The position numbers were made by a program, and so were the translations under genes. Positions 35,585-44,075 of a stretch of 64,000 bases of DNA are shown here, piece by piece (position 1 is the first letter of the stretch; each line of letters opens with the position of its first letter). Origin of the DNA: Pseudorhodobacter sp. PARRP1 (lineage in GTDB: Bacteria > Pseudomonadota > Alphaproteobacteria > Rhodobacterales > Rhodobacteraceae); assembly GCA_002256245.1 (NCBI GenBank), contig NKIU01000005.1, positions 62,001 through 126,000 on the forward strand, given 5' to 3'. The notes beneath the pieces are model-generated. The model searched no databases, was not told the origin of the DNA, and was given only the letters and a program-made list of their open reading frames with translations.

Positions 35585-37498
35585 CTATGCCCGCTTCCCC
35601 ACCACCGCCACGCCCAAGACTTCCAGCACTTTCGCTTCGATGTGGGCGGCGTCCATGCCGGCGCTGCGATACATCGCGTCGGGGCTGGCGTGGTCGATGA
35701 AGGTGTCGGGCAGGACCATGCTGCGGAATTTCAGGCCTTGGTCGAAGATCGCTTCATCGGCCAGCAGTTGCGCGACGTGGCTGCCGAAGCCGCCGATAGC
35801 GCCTTCTTCGATGGTGATCAGGGCTTCGTGCGTTCTCGCCAGATGCAGGATCAGGTCGCGGTCGAGCGGTTTGGCGAAGCGGGCGTCGGCTATGGTGGGG
35901 GTCAGGCCTTTGGCGGCAAGGCTTTCGGCGGCCTTTTGCACTTCGGACAGGCGGGTGCCGAAGGACAGCAGCGCCACGCGGGCACCCTGTTGGATCAGGC
36001 GGCCTTTGCCGATTTCCAGCGGGATGCCTTTTGCGGGCATTTCCACTCCGGTGCCTTCGCCGCGCGGGTAGCGGAAGGCGATGGGGCCGGAATTGTGGGC
36101 GGCGGCGGTGGCGACCATGTGGACGAGTTCGGCCTCATCTGCCGCAGCCATCACCACGAAGCCGGGAAGGTTGGAGAGGAACGCCACGTCGAATGACCCG
36201 GCATGGGTTGCGCCGTCTGCGCCGACCAATCCGGCGCGGTCGATGGCGAAGCGGACGGGGAGGCGTTGGATGGCGACGTCATGCACGACTTGGTCGTAGC
36301 CGCGTTGCAGGAAGGTGGAGTAAATCGTGCAGAATGGCTTCATGCCACCAGCGGCAAGGCCTGCCGAGAAAGTGACGGCGTGTTGTTCAGCGATGCCTAC
36401 GTCAAACGTCCGTTTGGGGAAGCGGGCGGCGAACAGGTCAAGCCCGGTGCCATCGGGCATCGCGGCGGTGATGGCGACGATTTTATCGTCGGACTCGGCC
36501 TCGCGGATCAGCGATTGGGCGAACACCTTGGTATAGCTGGGGGCGTTGGAGGCGGCCTTTTGCTGCACACCTGTCAGCACGTCGAATTTAGCTGTCGCGT
36601 GGCCTTTGTCGCGGGCAGCCTCGGCCGGGGCGTAGCCCTTGCCCTTTTTGGTCAGCACATGGATCAGCATTGGCCCGGTGGCGCGGGCTTGCGCGGTGCG
36701 CAGGACTGGAAGGAGTTGGTCAAGGTCGTGGCCGTCGATGGGGCCGACGTAGGAGAAGCCCAACTCCTCAAACAAAGTGCCGCCCACGGCCATGCCTTTC
36801 AGCATTTCCTTGGCGCGACGAGCACCTTCCTGGAAGGGTTCGGGCAGCAGGGAGACCATGCCTTTGGCGGCAGATTTCAGATCCTGAAACGGCTCGCCCG
36901 CATACATGCGCGACAGGTAAGCCGACAGCGCGCCAACCGGGGGAGCGATGGACATCTCATTGTCGTTCAGGATGACGAACAGGCGTTTCTTCAGATGGCC
37001 CGCGTTGTTCATCGCCTCAAACGCCATGCCAGCAGACATGGAGCCATCGCCGATCACCGCGATAGCATCGCCGGGATCACCGCCGAGGTCAGCGGCCATC
37101 GCAAAGCCCAAAGCGGCAGAGATCGAGGTGGAGGAATGCGCCGCGCCAAACGGATCATAGGGAGATTCGCTGCGTTTGGTGAAGCCCGACAGGCCGTTCT
37201 CGGTGCGCAAGGTGCGGATGCGGTCGCGGCGTCCGGTCAGGATTTTATGCGGATAACATTGGTGGCCAACGTCCCAGATGATCTTGTCGCGCGGGGCGTG
37301 GAAGGTGGCATGCAAAGCGACGGTCAGTTCCACAACGCCAAGGCCTGCGCCAAGATGGCCTCCGGTCACGGACACCGCCGAGATGGTTTCGGCGCGCAAC
37401 TCGTCGGCCAGTTGCTTCAACTCGCGGTCGGAAAAGGCCTTCAGATCGGCGGGCAGATGCACGCGGTCAAGAAGCGGGGTCTTGGGACGTTCGGTCAT
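35585..37498 (-). CDS. dxs: 1-deoxy-D-xylulose-5-phosphate synthase
   Basis: A 637-residue thiamine-diphosphate enzyme that joins pyruvate and glyceraldehyde 3-phosphate, the first step of the MEP route to isoprenoids. [20 protein letters not shown] and [15 protein letters not shown] lie in the N-terminal domain, [19 protein letters not shown] is the ThDP-binding motif, and [17 protein letters not shown] holds the catalytic Glu of the transketolase family. The length is standard. It follows ispA by 4 bp on the same strand, so both steps toward isoprenoids, including carotenoid and quinone precursors, are made together. Confidence 0.96.
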   Translation of the reverse strand: MTERPKTPLLDRVHLPADLKAFSDRELKQLADELRAETISAVSVTGGHLGAGLGVVELTVALHATFHAPRDKIIWDVGHQCYPHKILTGRRDRIRTLRTENGLSGFTKRSESPYDPFGAAHSSTSISAALGFAMAADLGGDPGDAIAVIGDGSMSAGMAFEAMNNAGHLKKRLFVILNDNEMSIAPPVGALSAYLSRMYAGEPFQDLKSAAKGMVSLLPEPFQEGARRAKEMLKGMAVGGTLFEELGFSYVGPIDGHDLDQLLPVLRTAQARATGPMLIHVLTKKGKGYAPAEAARDKGHATAKFDVLTGVQQKAASNAPSYTKVFAQSLIREAESDDKIVAITAAMPDGTGLDLFAARFPKRTFDVGIAEQHAVTFSAGLAAGGMKPFCTIYSTFLQRGYDQVVHDVAIQRLPVRFAIDRAGLVGADGATHAGSFDVAFLSNLPGFVVMAAADEAELVHMVATAAAHNSGPIAFRYPRGEGTGVEMPAKGIPLEIGKGRLIQQGARVALLSFGTRLSEVQKAAESLAAKGLTPTIADARFAKPLDRDLILHLARTHEALITIEEGAIGGFGSHVAQLLADEAIFDQGLKFRSMVLPDTFIDHASPDAMYRSAGMDAAHIEAKVLEVLGVAVVGKRA

Positions 37499-37502
37499 AT
37501 GC

Positions 37503-38372
37503 TCAGCTTTCCCGCGCGATGGTGAAGCGTGCGCAGTCGATCAGGTTTTGCGCGGATGCGCCGTAGGGGGCCAGATGGTCGCAGGCCTCAACAATCAGGG
37601 ATTTAGCCCGCGCGCGGGCGGCATCCAGACCGAGCAGCGACACGAAAGTGGCTTTCCCGGCGTCGGCATCTTTTTGCAGGCGCTTTCCGGCTTTGGCAGC
37701 ATCGCCGGTGACATCCAGAATGTCGTCAGCAATCTGGAACGCCAGACCAAGCGCGGTGGCGTAAGCGCGCAACGGCCGGGGATTTTGCTGCGCCAGAATG
37801 GCCCCGGCTTCGGCGGCAAAACCGATCAGCGCACCGGTCTTCCCGGCTTGCAGCGTGGTGATTTCGTCCAGCGACAGCGGCGTGCCAGCCGTTTCGGCGG
37901 CAATATCCAGCGCCTGCCCCAGCACCATGCCAGCCGCCCCCGAGGCTTTGGCGAGGCCCGACACCAGTTTCAGACGAATATCGGCGCTGCCCAGCGCAGG
38001 GTCTGTCAGCAGATCAAAAGCAAGGGTTTGCAGCGCATCTCCGGCCAAGATCGCGGTCGCCTCGTCCCAGCGCACGTGCACGGTCGGTTGGCCCCGCCGC
38101 AAAGTGTCGTCATCCATCGCGGGCAGATCATCATGCACAAGGCTATAGGCGTGCAAAGCCTCGACCGCGGCTGCCGCCGAGACCGAAACACCCGGCGCAA
38201 CCCCCAACATGCGGGCGGATTCCAGCACCAGAAACCCGCGCAAGCGTTTGCCGCCCGCACAGGCATAGGCCATGGCATGGATCACCGGTTGATCGGGCAA
38301 TGTGGCGAAAGCGGCGTCCAACCGGGCCTGGATCAGGCCGGCATCTGCCGAAAGAAGGGCGGGAAAGCTCAC
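37503..38372 (-). CDS. ispA: Farnesyl diphosphate synthase family polyprenyl synthase
   Basis: A 289-residue prenyl-chain synthase. It has both aspartate-rich motifs that bind the magnesium-diphosphate: [17 protein letters not shown] (first) and [12 protein letters not shown] (second), plus [12 protein letters not shown] for substrate binding. It condenses C5 units to geranyl and farnesyl diphosphate. The start is a GTG at 38372 inside the ATGTGA end of xseB, so translation is coupled. Order xseB-ispA-dxs is classic for proteobacteria. Product chain length (C15 versus C20) cannot be settled by eye. Confidence 0.92.
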   Translation of the reverse strand: MSFPALLSADAGLIQARLDAAFATLPDQPVIHAMAYACAGGKRLRGFLVLESARMLGVAPGVSVSAAAAVEALHAYSLVHDDLPAMDDDTLRRGQPTVHVRWDEATAILAGDALQTLAFDLLTDPALGSADIRLKLVSGLAKASGAAGMVLGQALDIAAETAGTPLSLDEITTLQAGKTGALIGFAAEAGAILAQQNPRPLRAYATALGLAFQIADDILDVTGDAAKAGKRLQKDADAGKATFVSLLGLDAARARAKSLIVEACDHLAPYGASAQNLIDCARFTIARES

Positions 38373-38608
38373 ATCCCCTCCACCGGGGAGGTGCCCGTGG
38401 CGCGGCCTTCTGCGGCGCGGATCAGTTCGACCTTTTCCTCGGCCGATTTCAACTTGGCCGCACAATGGGCTTTCAGCAGCGCGCCGCGCTCATACAACGC
38501 GATGCTTTGCTCCAGCGCAACCTCGCCGCGTTCCAACTGCGTGACAACAGATTCAAGCGCAGCCATGGCTTCCTCGAAGGACATATCTGCGACGGTTTTA
38601 TCGGTCAT
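38369..38608 (-). CDS. xseB: Exodeoxyribonuclease VII small subunit
   Basis: A 79-residue protein. MSFEEAMAALESVVTQLERG and LEQSIALYERGALLKAHC match the two-helix XseB subunit, several copies of which bind the large XseA subunit to make the single-strand exonuclease. The length is typical. It overlaps the deacetylase gene upstream (ATGA) and ispA downstream (ATGTGA), giving a tightly packed four-gene operon. xseA is not in the window. Confidence 0.92.
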   Translation of the reverse strand: MTDKTVADMSFEEAMAALESVVTQLERGEVALEQSIALYERGALLKAHCAAKLKSAEEKVELIRAAEGRATGTSPVEGM

Positions 38609-39549
38609 CGACCACGCTCCTGCAAAACACCCAGATGTGCGGCAACCGAAGCGGTCAACGCGGGCAGATCATAACCGCCCTCAAGACAGGATACCACCCG
38701 GCCCGCGCAATGTGCATCCGCCAGATCGCAAATCCGCTGCGTTATCCAGCCGAAATCCTCGACCTGCCATTCCAGCCCGGCAAGCGGATCATCCTTGTGC
38801 GCGTCAAAGCCTGCCGAGATCAGGATCAGATCAGGCTTCCATGCGGCAATGCGGGGAAAGATCAGGGTCTCGTAGGCTTCGCGCATCGGCCCGCCGCCGG
38901 TGCCTTCGGACAAGGGCACGTTCAGGATTTGCCCATGCGCCCCGGTCTCTGCGGCGCTGCCCGTGCCGGGATAAAGCGGCATCTGGTGGCTGGAGCAGAA
39001 CAGCGCGCGCGGCTCGTTCCACAGCAAATCCTGCGTGCCGTTGCCATGGTGCACATCGAAATCCACCACAGCCACGCGCGGAAGATTGTGGTGCTGCAAG
39101 GCGCGCAGCGCGGCAATCGCGACGGTGCCCAACAGGCAAAACCCCATCGCAGTTTCGGTTTCGGCGTGATGTCCGGGCGGACGGGCGGCCAGAAAAGCGT
39201 TGCGCGCCTCGCCCGCCATGACGGCATCTATCGCCGCACATGCCCCGCCCACCGCATGAAGCGCCGCCGCGACAGAACCGGGCGAAAGCCAGGTGTCGGG
39301 GTCTAGCTGTGCCAAGCCGCTTGCCGGCGTGGCCGCGCGCAATTTGGCAAGGTAGCGCGCCGGATGCGCGCGCAGGATATCGGCATCATCGGCCAGCGGG
39401 GCCATGCGATGGGTCACCTTCAGCCCCGCCATCCCCGCCTGCACAGCGGCATAGCGCGCCACCTGCTCGGGATGGCCGGGGGGTGTCAGGTGCTGTTCTG
39501 ACTGCGGCGCGCTGAAAACAAGGGTGGTCACGGGATCGGCCTTTTTCAT
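38605..39549 (-). CDS. Histone deacetylase-superfamily deacetylase
   Basis: A 314-residue arginase/deacetylase-fold protein. ARPPGHHAETETAMGFCLL carries the catalytic His pair, VVDFDVHHGNGTQDLL and ISAGFDAHKDDPLAG the zinc-binding Asp and His, and CLEGGYDLPAL the C-terminal loop. Bacterial members act on acetylated polyamines, acetoin-like acetyl compounds or protein lysines; which applies here cannot be told. It is the first gene of the deacetylase-xseB-ispA-dxs operon, an order found in related genomes. Confidence 0.9.
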   Translation of the reverse strand: MKKADPVTTLVFSAPQSEQHLTPPGHPEQVARYAAVQAGMAGLKVTHRMAPLADDADILRAHPARYLAKLRAATPASGLAQLDPDTWLSPGSVAAALHAVGGACAAIDAVMAGEARNAFLAARPPGHHAETETAMGFCLLGTVAIAALRALQHHNLPRVAVVDFDVHHGNGTQDLLWNEPRALFCSSHQMPLYPGTGSAAETGAHGQILNVPLSEGTGGGPMREAYETLIFPRIAAWKPDLILISAGFDAHKDDPLAGLEWQVEDFGWITQRICDLADAHCAGRVVSCLEGGYDLPALTASVAAHLGVLQERGR

Positions 39550-39629
39550 TCAACCAAAACCGTAATGCAGCGGCGCGAAAATCAAAACCGTTGATTGTGC
39601 GCAGCGATGCGCGTTCAGCGCGACAAATA

Positions 39630-39658
39630 GCCCGGATTTATCGCTGACAAATCCGGGC
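39630..39658 (-). terminator. Hairpin after the PRC-barrel gene
   Basis: GCCCGGATTT/AAATCCGGGC (39630-39639 with 39649-39658), 9-nt loop. Read leftward it is followed by a T-rich sequence, so it probably ends the PRC-barrel transcript. Confidence 0.6.
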
Positions 39659-39685
39659 CGGGGCTGTTTGCCAACAGATCAGCGA

Positions 39686-39982
39686 TCAGTGGTGATGCTC
39701 GGGCAGTTCTTTCAACTGCTCTTTCGTCCACGAGGTCACGCCATGCACCTCGCCGTTTTCGTCGCGCATCAGGTTCAACTGATCAACGCTGACCAGAACC
39801 GGCTTTGCGCCGATGCCCAGAAAACCACCGACGTCGATGACGACATCTGTAACGGTGCCAGCACCGTGGACATGCGAGATGGTGCCGATCTTGCTGTCAT
39901 CGGCGCCATAGATCGGGGCGTCCTCAAGATTGGCGGCGGTCAGTTCGGCGCGGCCAAGCGGTGTGTGTCTGCTGTGGTCCAT
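39686..39982 (-). CDS. PRC-barrel domain protein
   Basis: A 98-residue protein. DAPIYGADDSKIGTISHVHG and DVVIDVGGFLGIGAKPVLV match the PRC-barrel, a small beta domain first seen in the photosynthetic reaction centre H subunit and in RimM. Free-standing copies are common in Rhodobacteraceae and have no set role. It ends in a His-rich tail (LPEHHH). The ATG at 39982 follows GGAGGAAG, stronger than the start 16 codons upstream. No signal peptide; soluble. It is a single gene. Confidence 0.8.
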   Translation of the reverse strand: MDHSRHTPLGRAELTAANLEDAPIYGADDSKIGTISHVHGAGTVTDVVIDVGGFLGIGAKPVLVSVDQLNLMRDENGEVHGVTSWTKEQLKELPEHHH

Positions 39983-40260
39983 ATCTTCCTCCGGGGCTGT
40001 CGATTTCACGGATGAAAGCGCCTTCTGCAAACGGGACAGAAGCTTGGATGCCGAGGAGGAATATCAGAAAAACCGCCCCGTGCTTCATACCGCTGTGCCT
40101 GATTGTCATGCAGACGGCGCTTTCAGGGGGAAAACCCTTAGCCCGCGCAACAGTTCCGGGCTTTCGCGACCAACCACGATATCGGCGCGGACACGCCGAA
40201 ACCGAAGGCCGCAGCCGGCGGTTTGTCACCGATCACGCCGCAGATACGACGGTGGCTGCG
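39983..40260. other. Intergenic, no supported gene
   Basis: A 278-bp stretch between the thioesterase and PRC-barrel genes. A minus-strand frame from 40088 to 39924 encodes a signal-peptide-like start (MKHGAVFLIFLLGIQASVPF), but most of it overlaps the PRC-barrel start in another frame and I do not accept it. Confidence 0.4.
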
Positions 40261-40671
40261 TCAGAATTTCGGGTCGCGCAAAACGATCTGGGTTTGCGTC
40301 ACCATGGCCGCCATCTTGCCATCGCTGCGGGTCAGCGTTGTTTGCCAGACCATGGTCTGCCGCCCGCCATGCAGCAGCACGCTGACGCCCTGCACCAGAT
40401 CGCCCGCAGGAATAGCGCGAAAGAAGTTGGTTTTGCTTTCGACCGTCGTGGTGCGTTCGGTCGGCCCGATGTTCATCTGCGCACCCATCCCACCCAGATG
40501 ATCGGCCATGGCCATGATCGCCCCGCCATGCAGCGTGCCGTTGGTGTTGATCAACTGCGCCGCGGCGCGCATTTCGCCCTCTACCCGGTCGGGCTGCGCC
40601 GACAGGATACGCAGGCCAAGGTGATTGCAGAAAGGTGGCTGGTCTTGCAGCAAGGCTTGGTCGGCAGGCAT
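40261..40671 (-). CDS. PaaI-type hotdog-fold thioesterase
   Basis: A 136-residue hotdog protein. LINTNGTLHGGAIMAMADHLGG is the PaaI/4HBT signature, with HGG at the active site, and TERTTTVESKTNFFRAIPAGD continues the sheet. Members cleave aryl- or acyl-CoA thioesters. The start MPADQALLQ at 40671 gives the family's normal length. A strong hairpin lies just upstream at 40730. No operon partner helps to define the substrate. Confidence 0.85.
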   Translation of the reverse strand: MPADQALLQDQPPFCNHLGLRILSAQPDRVEGEMRAAAQLINTNGTLHGGAIMAMADHLGGMGAQMNIGPTERTTTVESKTNFFRAIPAGDLVQGVSVLLHGGRQTMVWQTTLTRSDGKMAAMVTQTQIVLRDPKF

Positions 40672-40729
40672 GAAACACTCGGGGTTACGGCAGGCGCATC
40701 GTGGTGCGCATTGACGCGGAAAGGGGGGT

Positions 40730-40751
40730 CCGGGGGGCGCAAGCCCCCCGG
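40730..40751 (-). terminator. GC-rich hairpin downstream of the secreted protein gene
   Basis: CCGGGGGGC-GCAA-GCCCCCCGG, 9-bp stem with a GNRA-like loop, 12 bp after the stop of the gene at 40763. No T-run; it may be a terminator or a member of a GC-rich intergenic repeat class. Confidence 0.55.
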
Positions 40752-40762
40752 CATGGCAAGGG

Positions 40763-41260
40763 TCAGCCCTTTTCTTGTTCTTCCTGGCAGGCGATGGTCT
40801 CATTGATCGCCTCGTCGCTGCCCGACAGGTCAATCGACATCACGTCCGCGCCTTGGTTTTGCAGCGTCAAGGTGTTCTTCGCCGCCAGATCGGTCAGGAA
40901 ATCGACGGTGTCAAACGTCACCAACACGCCCGGCAGATCATCCAGATGCAGGCCCTTGCCGTTGCCGTCATATTTCTGATCGTCCAGCATGAAGCTGATC
41001 GGGTAATCGGTGCCATCGGTGATGTCGCCCCAAGCGGTGTTGGCGGCAATCACATAGCCATTGCCTGCAGTGCGGTCAAAGCCGATACGGACATGGCTGC
41101 CATCTTCGAAATCAGACGACAAAAGGCAGCCGTTGCCCATGGTCGGATCAACCTGAACATCCCAGCCGCCGGCTTCGGAATAGGGCACAAGGTCTTGCGC
41201 CAAAGCTGCGGTGGACATCAGAGCAAGGCCGCAAGCAGCGGCGCATTTCAGCAAAGTCAT
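40763..41260 (-). CDS. Secreted protein of unknown function
   Basis: A 165-residue protein with a signal peptide (MTLLKCAAACGLALMSTAAL, cleavage near ALAQ) and a mature domain containing GNGCLLSSDFEDGSHVRIGF and ISFMLDDQKYDGNGKG. It has two cysteines in the mature part, one near each end. The pattern recalls small periplasmic proteins of Rhodobacteraceae, but I recognise no named domain. GGAG lies 5 bp before the ATG at 41260. It sits alone between the response regulator and the thioesterase. Confidence 0.7.
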   Translation of the reverse strand: MTLLKCAAACGLALMSTAALAQDLVPYSEAGGWDVQVDPTMGNGCLLSSDFEDGSHVRIGFDRTAGNGYVIAANTAWGDITDGTDYPISFMLDDQKYDGNGKGLHLDDLPGVLVTFDTVDFLTDLAAKNTLTLQNQGADVMSIDLSGSDEAINETIACQEEQEKG

Positions 41261-41341
41261 GGTCTCTCCCATAGGGTTGTTGTTTGGCCAAACTGGCGGG
41301 CAATCGTTAATATTCTGTCGCTGCGATCCATCGTTCAGGGA

Positions 41342-42043
41342 TCAGTCGGTTTGCAGCATATAGCCCTCCCCGCGCACCGTTTGCAGGTAACGCGGCACTT
41401 TCGGGTCATCTTCAATCTTGCGCCGCAGCCGGGTGATCTGCACATCCACCGCCCGCTCTTGCCCCGCGCTGTCTTCGCGCGGCATATCGCCCACCAGCTT
41501 GTCACGTGACAACGCGGTGCCCGGTTGCGCCGAGAAGACCCGCATCAGCGCCGCCTCGGTCGAGGTCAGCCGGATCAGTTCCTGCCCGCGCCACAGCTCG
41601 CCGCGATCCATGTCGTAGCGCACCGGCCCCATGTGCAGCACCTTCGGCGCAGGGCTGTCGGGCTTGACGCTGGGGACACGGCGCAGAATTGCGTTGATGC
41701 GCAGCAAAAGTTCCTTCGGTTCGAACGGCTTGATCAAATAATCATCCGCTCCAGCCTCAAAGCCCTCAATCCGGTTGGCGGTTTCGCCCTTGGCGGTCAG
41801 CAGCAGGATCGGCACGGTCAGGCTGGCACGCAAAGCCCGGGTCAGGCTGATGCCATCCTCGCCGGGCATCATCACGTCCAGCACCAGCATGTCAAACTCC
41901 AGCCCCGCAAGCAGACGCCGCGCCTGCGCCGCATCACGCGCGACGGATACCAGAAAACCATTCCGGATCAGAAATTTCTGCAACAGGCCGCGGATGCGTT
42001 CATCATCGTCAACGACCAGAAGATGTGCAGGTAATTCAGTCAT
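41342..42043 (-). CDS. petR: OmpR-type response regulator, PetR-like
   Basis: A 233-residue response regulator. The receiver domain (residues 8-120) has the acidic pair in LLVVDDDERI, the phospho-acceptor Asp in LVLDVMMPGEDG and the Lys in YLIKPFEPKEL. The C-terminal winged helix ends RAVDVQITRLRRKIEDDP and VRGEGYMLQ. No histidine kinase is adjacent. Instead a MarR-family gene overlaps its start by 4 bp, the same pairing as petP-petR of Rhodobacter capsulatus, where PetR is essential-like and first found near cytochrome bc1 genes. The gene name rests on that pairing. Confidence 0.8.
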   Translation of the reverse strand: MTELPAHLLVVDDDERIRGLLQKFLIRNGFLVSVARDAAQARRLLAGLEFDMLVLDVMMPGEDGISLTRALRASLTVPILLLTAKGETANRIEGFEAGADDYLIKPFEPKELLLRINAILRRVPSVKPDSPAPKVLHMGPVRYDMDRGELWRGQELIRLTSTEAALMRVFSAQPGTALSRDKLVGDMPREDSAGQERAVDVQITRLRRKIEDDPKVPRYLQTVRGEGYMLQTD

Positions 42044-42540
42044 GTGCTGCCCTCTTTCAGCCCTTGATACTGACGGCGTTGTTCGGCGTCCATCATTGCT
42101 TCCAGCACGGTGCGAAAGCCTTGCACCGCCGACGGCCCTGCGGCGCGATAGGCCGCCCGCATCCGGGCGCGCTGCGCATCAGACAAGGCGCGTTCAAGCG
42201 TATGGCCTTTTTCCGTCAGATAAAGGTGACGCTCGCGCTTGTCCTGTTTGCCGACACGGGCCTCGACAAGGCCATCATCAAACAGCGTGCGCAACACCCG
42301 GTTCAGCGATTGTTTGGTGACGCCCAGAATGGTCAGCAGATTGCCCACCGTGGTGCCCGGAGAGCGGTTGATGAAATGCACGGCGCGGTGATGCGCGCGG
42401 CCATAATCCATATCCGCCAAGATACGGTCAGGGTCGGCGGTAAAGCCGCGATAGGCAAAGAACATCGCCTCGATGCCCTTGCGCAGGTTCTCGTCCGTCA
42501 GGAACAGCAGGCTTTCGCCGTGGGTGCTTGGTTCGGCCAT
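42040..42540 (-). CDS. petP: MarR-family regulator, PetP-like
   Basis: A 166-residue winged-helix protein. HFINRSPGTTVGNLLTILGV then TKQSLNRVLRTLFDDGLVEA forms the MarR DNA-binding region, and the beta wing follows in GKQDKRERHLYLTEKG. It overlaps petR by 4 bp (ATGA), so they are translated together. In R. capsulatus petP precedes petR in this way. The start MAEPSTHGESL at 42540 follows GGAG; seven codons of open frame upstream are ignored. It is divergent from an aminotransferase. No petABC genes are in the window. Confidence 0.8.
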   Translation of the reverse strand: MAEPSTHGESLLFLTDENLRKGIEAMFFAYRGFTADPDRILADMDYGRAHHRAVHFINRSPGTTVGNLLTILGVTKQSLNRVLRTLFDDGLVEARVGKQDKRERHLYLTEKGHTLERALSDAQRARMRAAYRAAGPSAVQGFRTVLEAMMDAEQRRQYQGLKEGST

Positions 42541-42678
42541 GGAAGTCTCCTCGGCCCGCAAGATACGTCAGCCTTGTTGACATTCCAAGACATAAGGTTT
42601 AGCGATTCGACGATTTCGCGCAATATTATGTCCGCTGCGGGCCTATTGCGCGCAACTTTCGCGATAATGGAGGCTGCT

Positions 42679-43545
42679 ATGGCAGGATATGACGATCGGG
42701 ACGGGTTCATCTGGATGGATGGCAAACTGGTGGAATGGCGCTCGGCCAATGTGCATATCCTGACCCATGCTTTGCACTATGCGTCGTCGGTGTTTGAGGG
42801 GGAGCGGTGCTATAATGGCCGCATCTTCAAATCGGTGGAACATTCCGAGCGGCTGCGGAAATCGGGCGAGTTGCTGGACATGGCCCTGCCCTATTCGGTG
42901 GCCGAGATTGAGGCGGCCAAGGAAGCCACGCTGAAGGCCAACGGGCTGACCGACGGCTATGTGCGGGCGTTGGCTTGGCGCGGGGCGGGTGAGGATATGG
43001 GGGTGGCGTCCAAGAAAAACCCGATCCGCATGGCGGTGGCGGTGTGGTCCTGGGGCAATTACTACGGCGATGCCAAGACCAAGGGGGCGAAGCTGGACAT
43101 CGCCAAGTGGAAGCGGCCCTCGCCGGAAACCATCCCGCACGCGGCGAAGGCGGCGGGGTTGTATATGATCTGCACCATGTCGAAACATGCAGCCGAGGCG
43201 AAGGGCTGTTCGGATGCGATGATGTTCGACTATCGCGGCTATGTGGCCGAGGCGACGGGGGCGAACATCTTCTTCGTCAAGGACGGCGAGGTTCACACCC
43301 CGCTGCCCGATGCGTTCCTGAACGGGATCACGCGCCAGACGGTGATCGGGATGCTGCGGGACAAGGGCATCACGGTGCATGAGCGGCACATCCTGCCCGC
43401 CGAATTGGAGGGGTTCCAGCAGTGCTGGCTGACCGGGACGGCGGCGGAGGTGACGCCGGTTGGGCAGATCGGGGACTATGGCTTTGAGGTCGGCGCGCTG
43501 ACTTTGGATGTGGCCAGCAGCTATGAAAAGCTGGTGCGGGCCTGA
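42679..43545 (+). CDS. ilvE: Branched-chain amino acid aminotransferase
   Basis: A 288-residue fold-type IV aminotransferase. HALHYASSVFEGERCYNG is the N-terminal signature, the Schiff-base Lys lies in YMICTMSKHAAEAKGCSDA (equivalent to the conserved Lys before the AxxxG region), and EATGANIFFVKDG with TPLPDAFLNGITR forms the PLP-phosphate site. It converts Leu, Ile and Val with their keto acids. The ATG at 42679 follows GGAGG. Its last 38 codons and terminator are duplicated about 7.16 kb downstream, flanking a sugar operon. Confidence 0.93.
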   Translation: MAGYDDRDGFIWMDGKLVEWRSANVHILTHALHYASSVFEGERCYNGRIFKSVEHSERLRKSGELLDMALPYSVAEIEAAKEATLKANGLTDGYVRALAWRGAGEDMGVASKKNPIRMAVAVWSWGNYYGDAKTKGAKLDIAKWKRPSPETIPHAAKAAGLYMICTMSKHAAEAKGCSDAMMFDYRGYVAEATGANIFFVKDGEVHTPLPDAFLNGITRQTVIGMLRDKGITVHERHILPAELEGFQQCWLTGTAAEVTPVGQIGDYGFEVGALTLDVASSYEKLVRA

Positions 43546-43684
43546 GGGGTTCGACGGCTGGTTTTGGAGAGAATAGAGAAGGTCCCAACTCGGGACCTTT
43601 TTTATTTGTTTAGAGTCAATGGGTTAGGGGTGCGGATTTAAGGATTTGTTAAGGATTGGGGGTTCGGATGCCCCGGTTTGGGGC
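43434..43684 (+). repeat. Direct repeat, left copy: ilvE 3' end plus terminator
   Basis: This stretch matches 50593-50843 at a constant offset of 7159 bp with no insertion or deletion and about 25 mismatches in 240 positions by hand count. It covers the last 37 ilvE codons, the stop, the terminator and about 80 bp beyond. The two copies bracket the sugar-uptake operon. Confidence 0.9.
43579..43603 (+). terminator. Rho-independent terminator after ilvE
   Basis: AAGGTCCC-AACTC-GGGACCTT followed by a T-run. An identical hairpin lies at 50738-50762 in the second repeat copy. Confidence 0.9.
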
Positions 43685-44032
43685 CTGCACTTTGGGGCCT
43701 GCCCCCCGAAGTTCCCGCGCTGTGATGTATCGTCTGCCCGACCGGAAGGCGCAGACGCATGAGAAAAAGCCGCCCAAAAGCAGAAGGACGAGAACGCCAA
43801 GCCGAAACGCTTGCTGGCGGATGCCATGCAGGACACTCCCGCCCCCCGCCGTATGTGCAAAACATCCGCGCCCGCCGTCGGTAGGCCAAAGATTGCGGCA
43901 AGACAGGACGGCTGCGGCCATTGTGACGACCTAGAATCCGATGTCGCAAAAGCAAGCGCCGTCGCCACGCGACCCGACCGCCTGCGAACTTTCCGAACGC
44001 TTTGGCGTGGCGCGCAGTTTATCTTTTACAAA
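43685..44032. other. Intergenic, no supported gene
   Basis: About 350 bp between the left repeat and the sugar operon promoter. Several minus-strand frames stay open but overlap one another, lack a good ribosome site and resemble nothing I know. The right end becomes AT-rich toward the operon promoter. Confidence 0.4.
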
Positions 44033-44056
44033 TCACAAATTTATGGATATTTGTGA
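44033..44056. promoter_or_regulatory. Inverted repeat upstream of the sugar operon
   Basis: TCACAAAT-N8-ATTTGTGA, perfect 8-bp arms, 20 bp before the first ATG and within an AT-rich stretch. A plausible operator for the RpiR-type regulator encoded in the operon. Its closeness to the start suits repression. Confidence 0.6.
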
Positions 44057-44075
44057 AGTAGGTAGGAGAGAATCA

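Noticed and set aside
39924-40088. Possible small secreted peptide on the minus strand with a hydrophobic start
   Set aside because: Its second half overlaps the PRC-barrel gene start in another frame and its tail has no sensible composition; the good ribosome site belongs to the PRC-barrel gene.
43624-43968. Open frames on the minus strand between ilvE and the sugar operon
   Set aside because: Three overlapping frames are equally open, none has a ribosome site or known relative, and part lies in the duplicated non-coding repeat.
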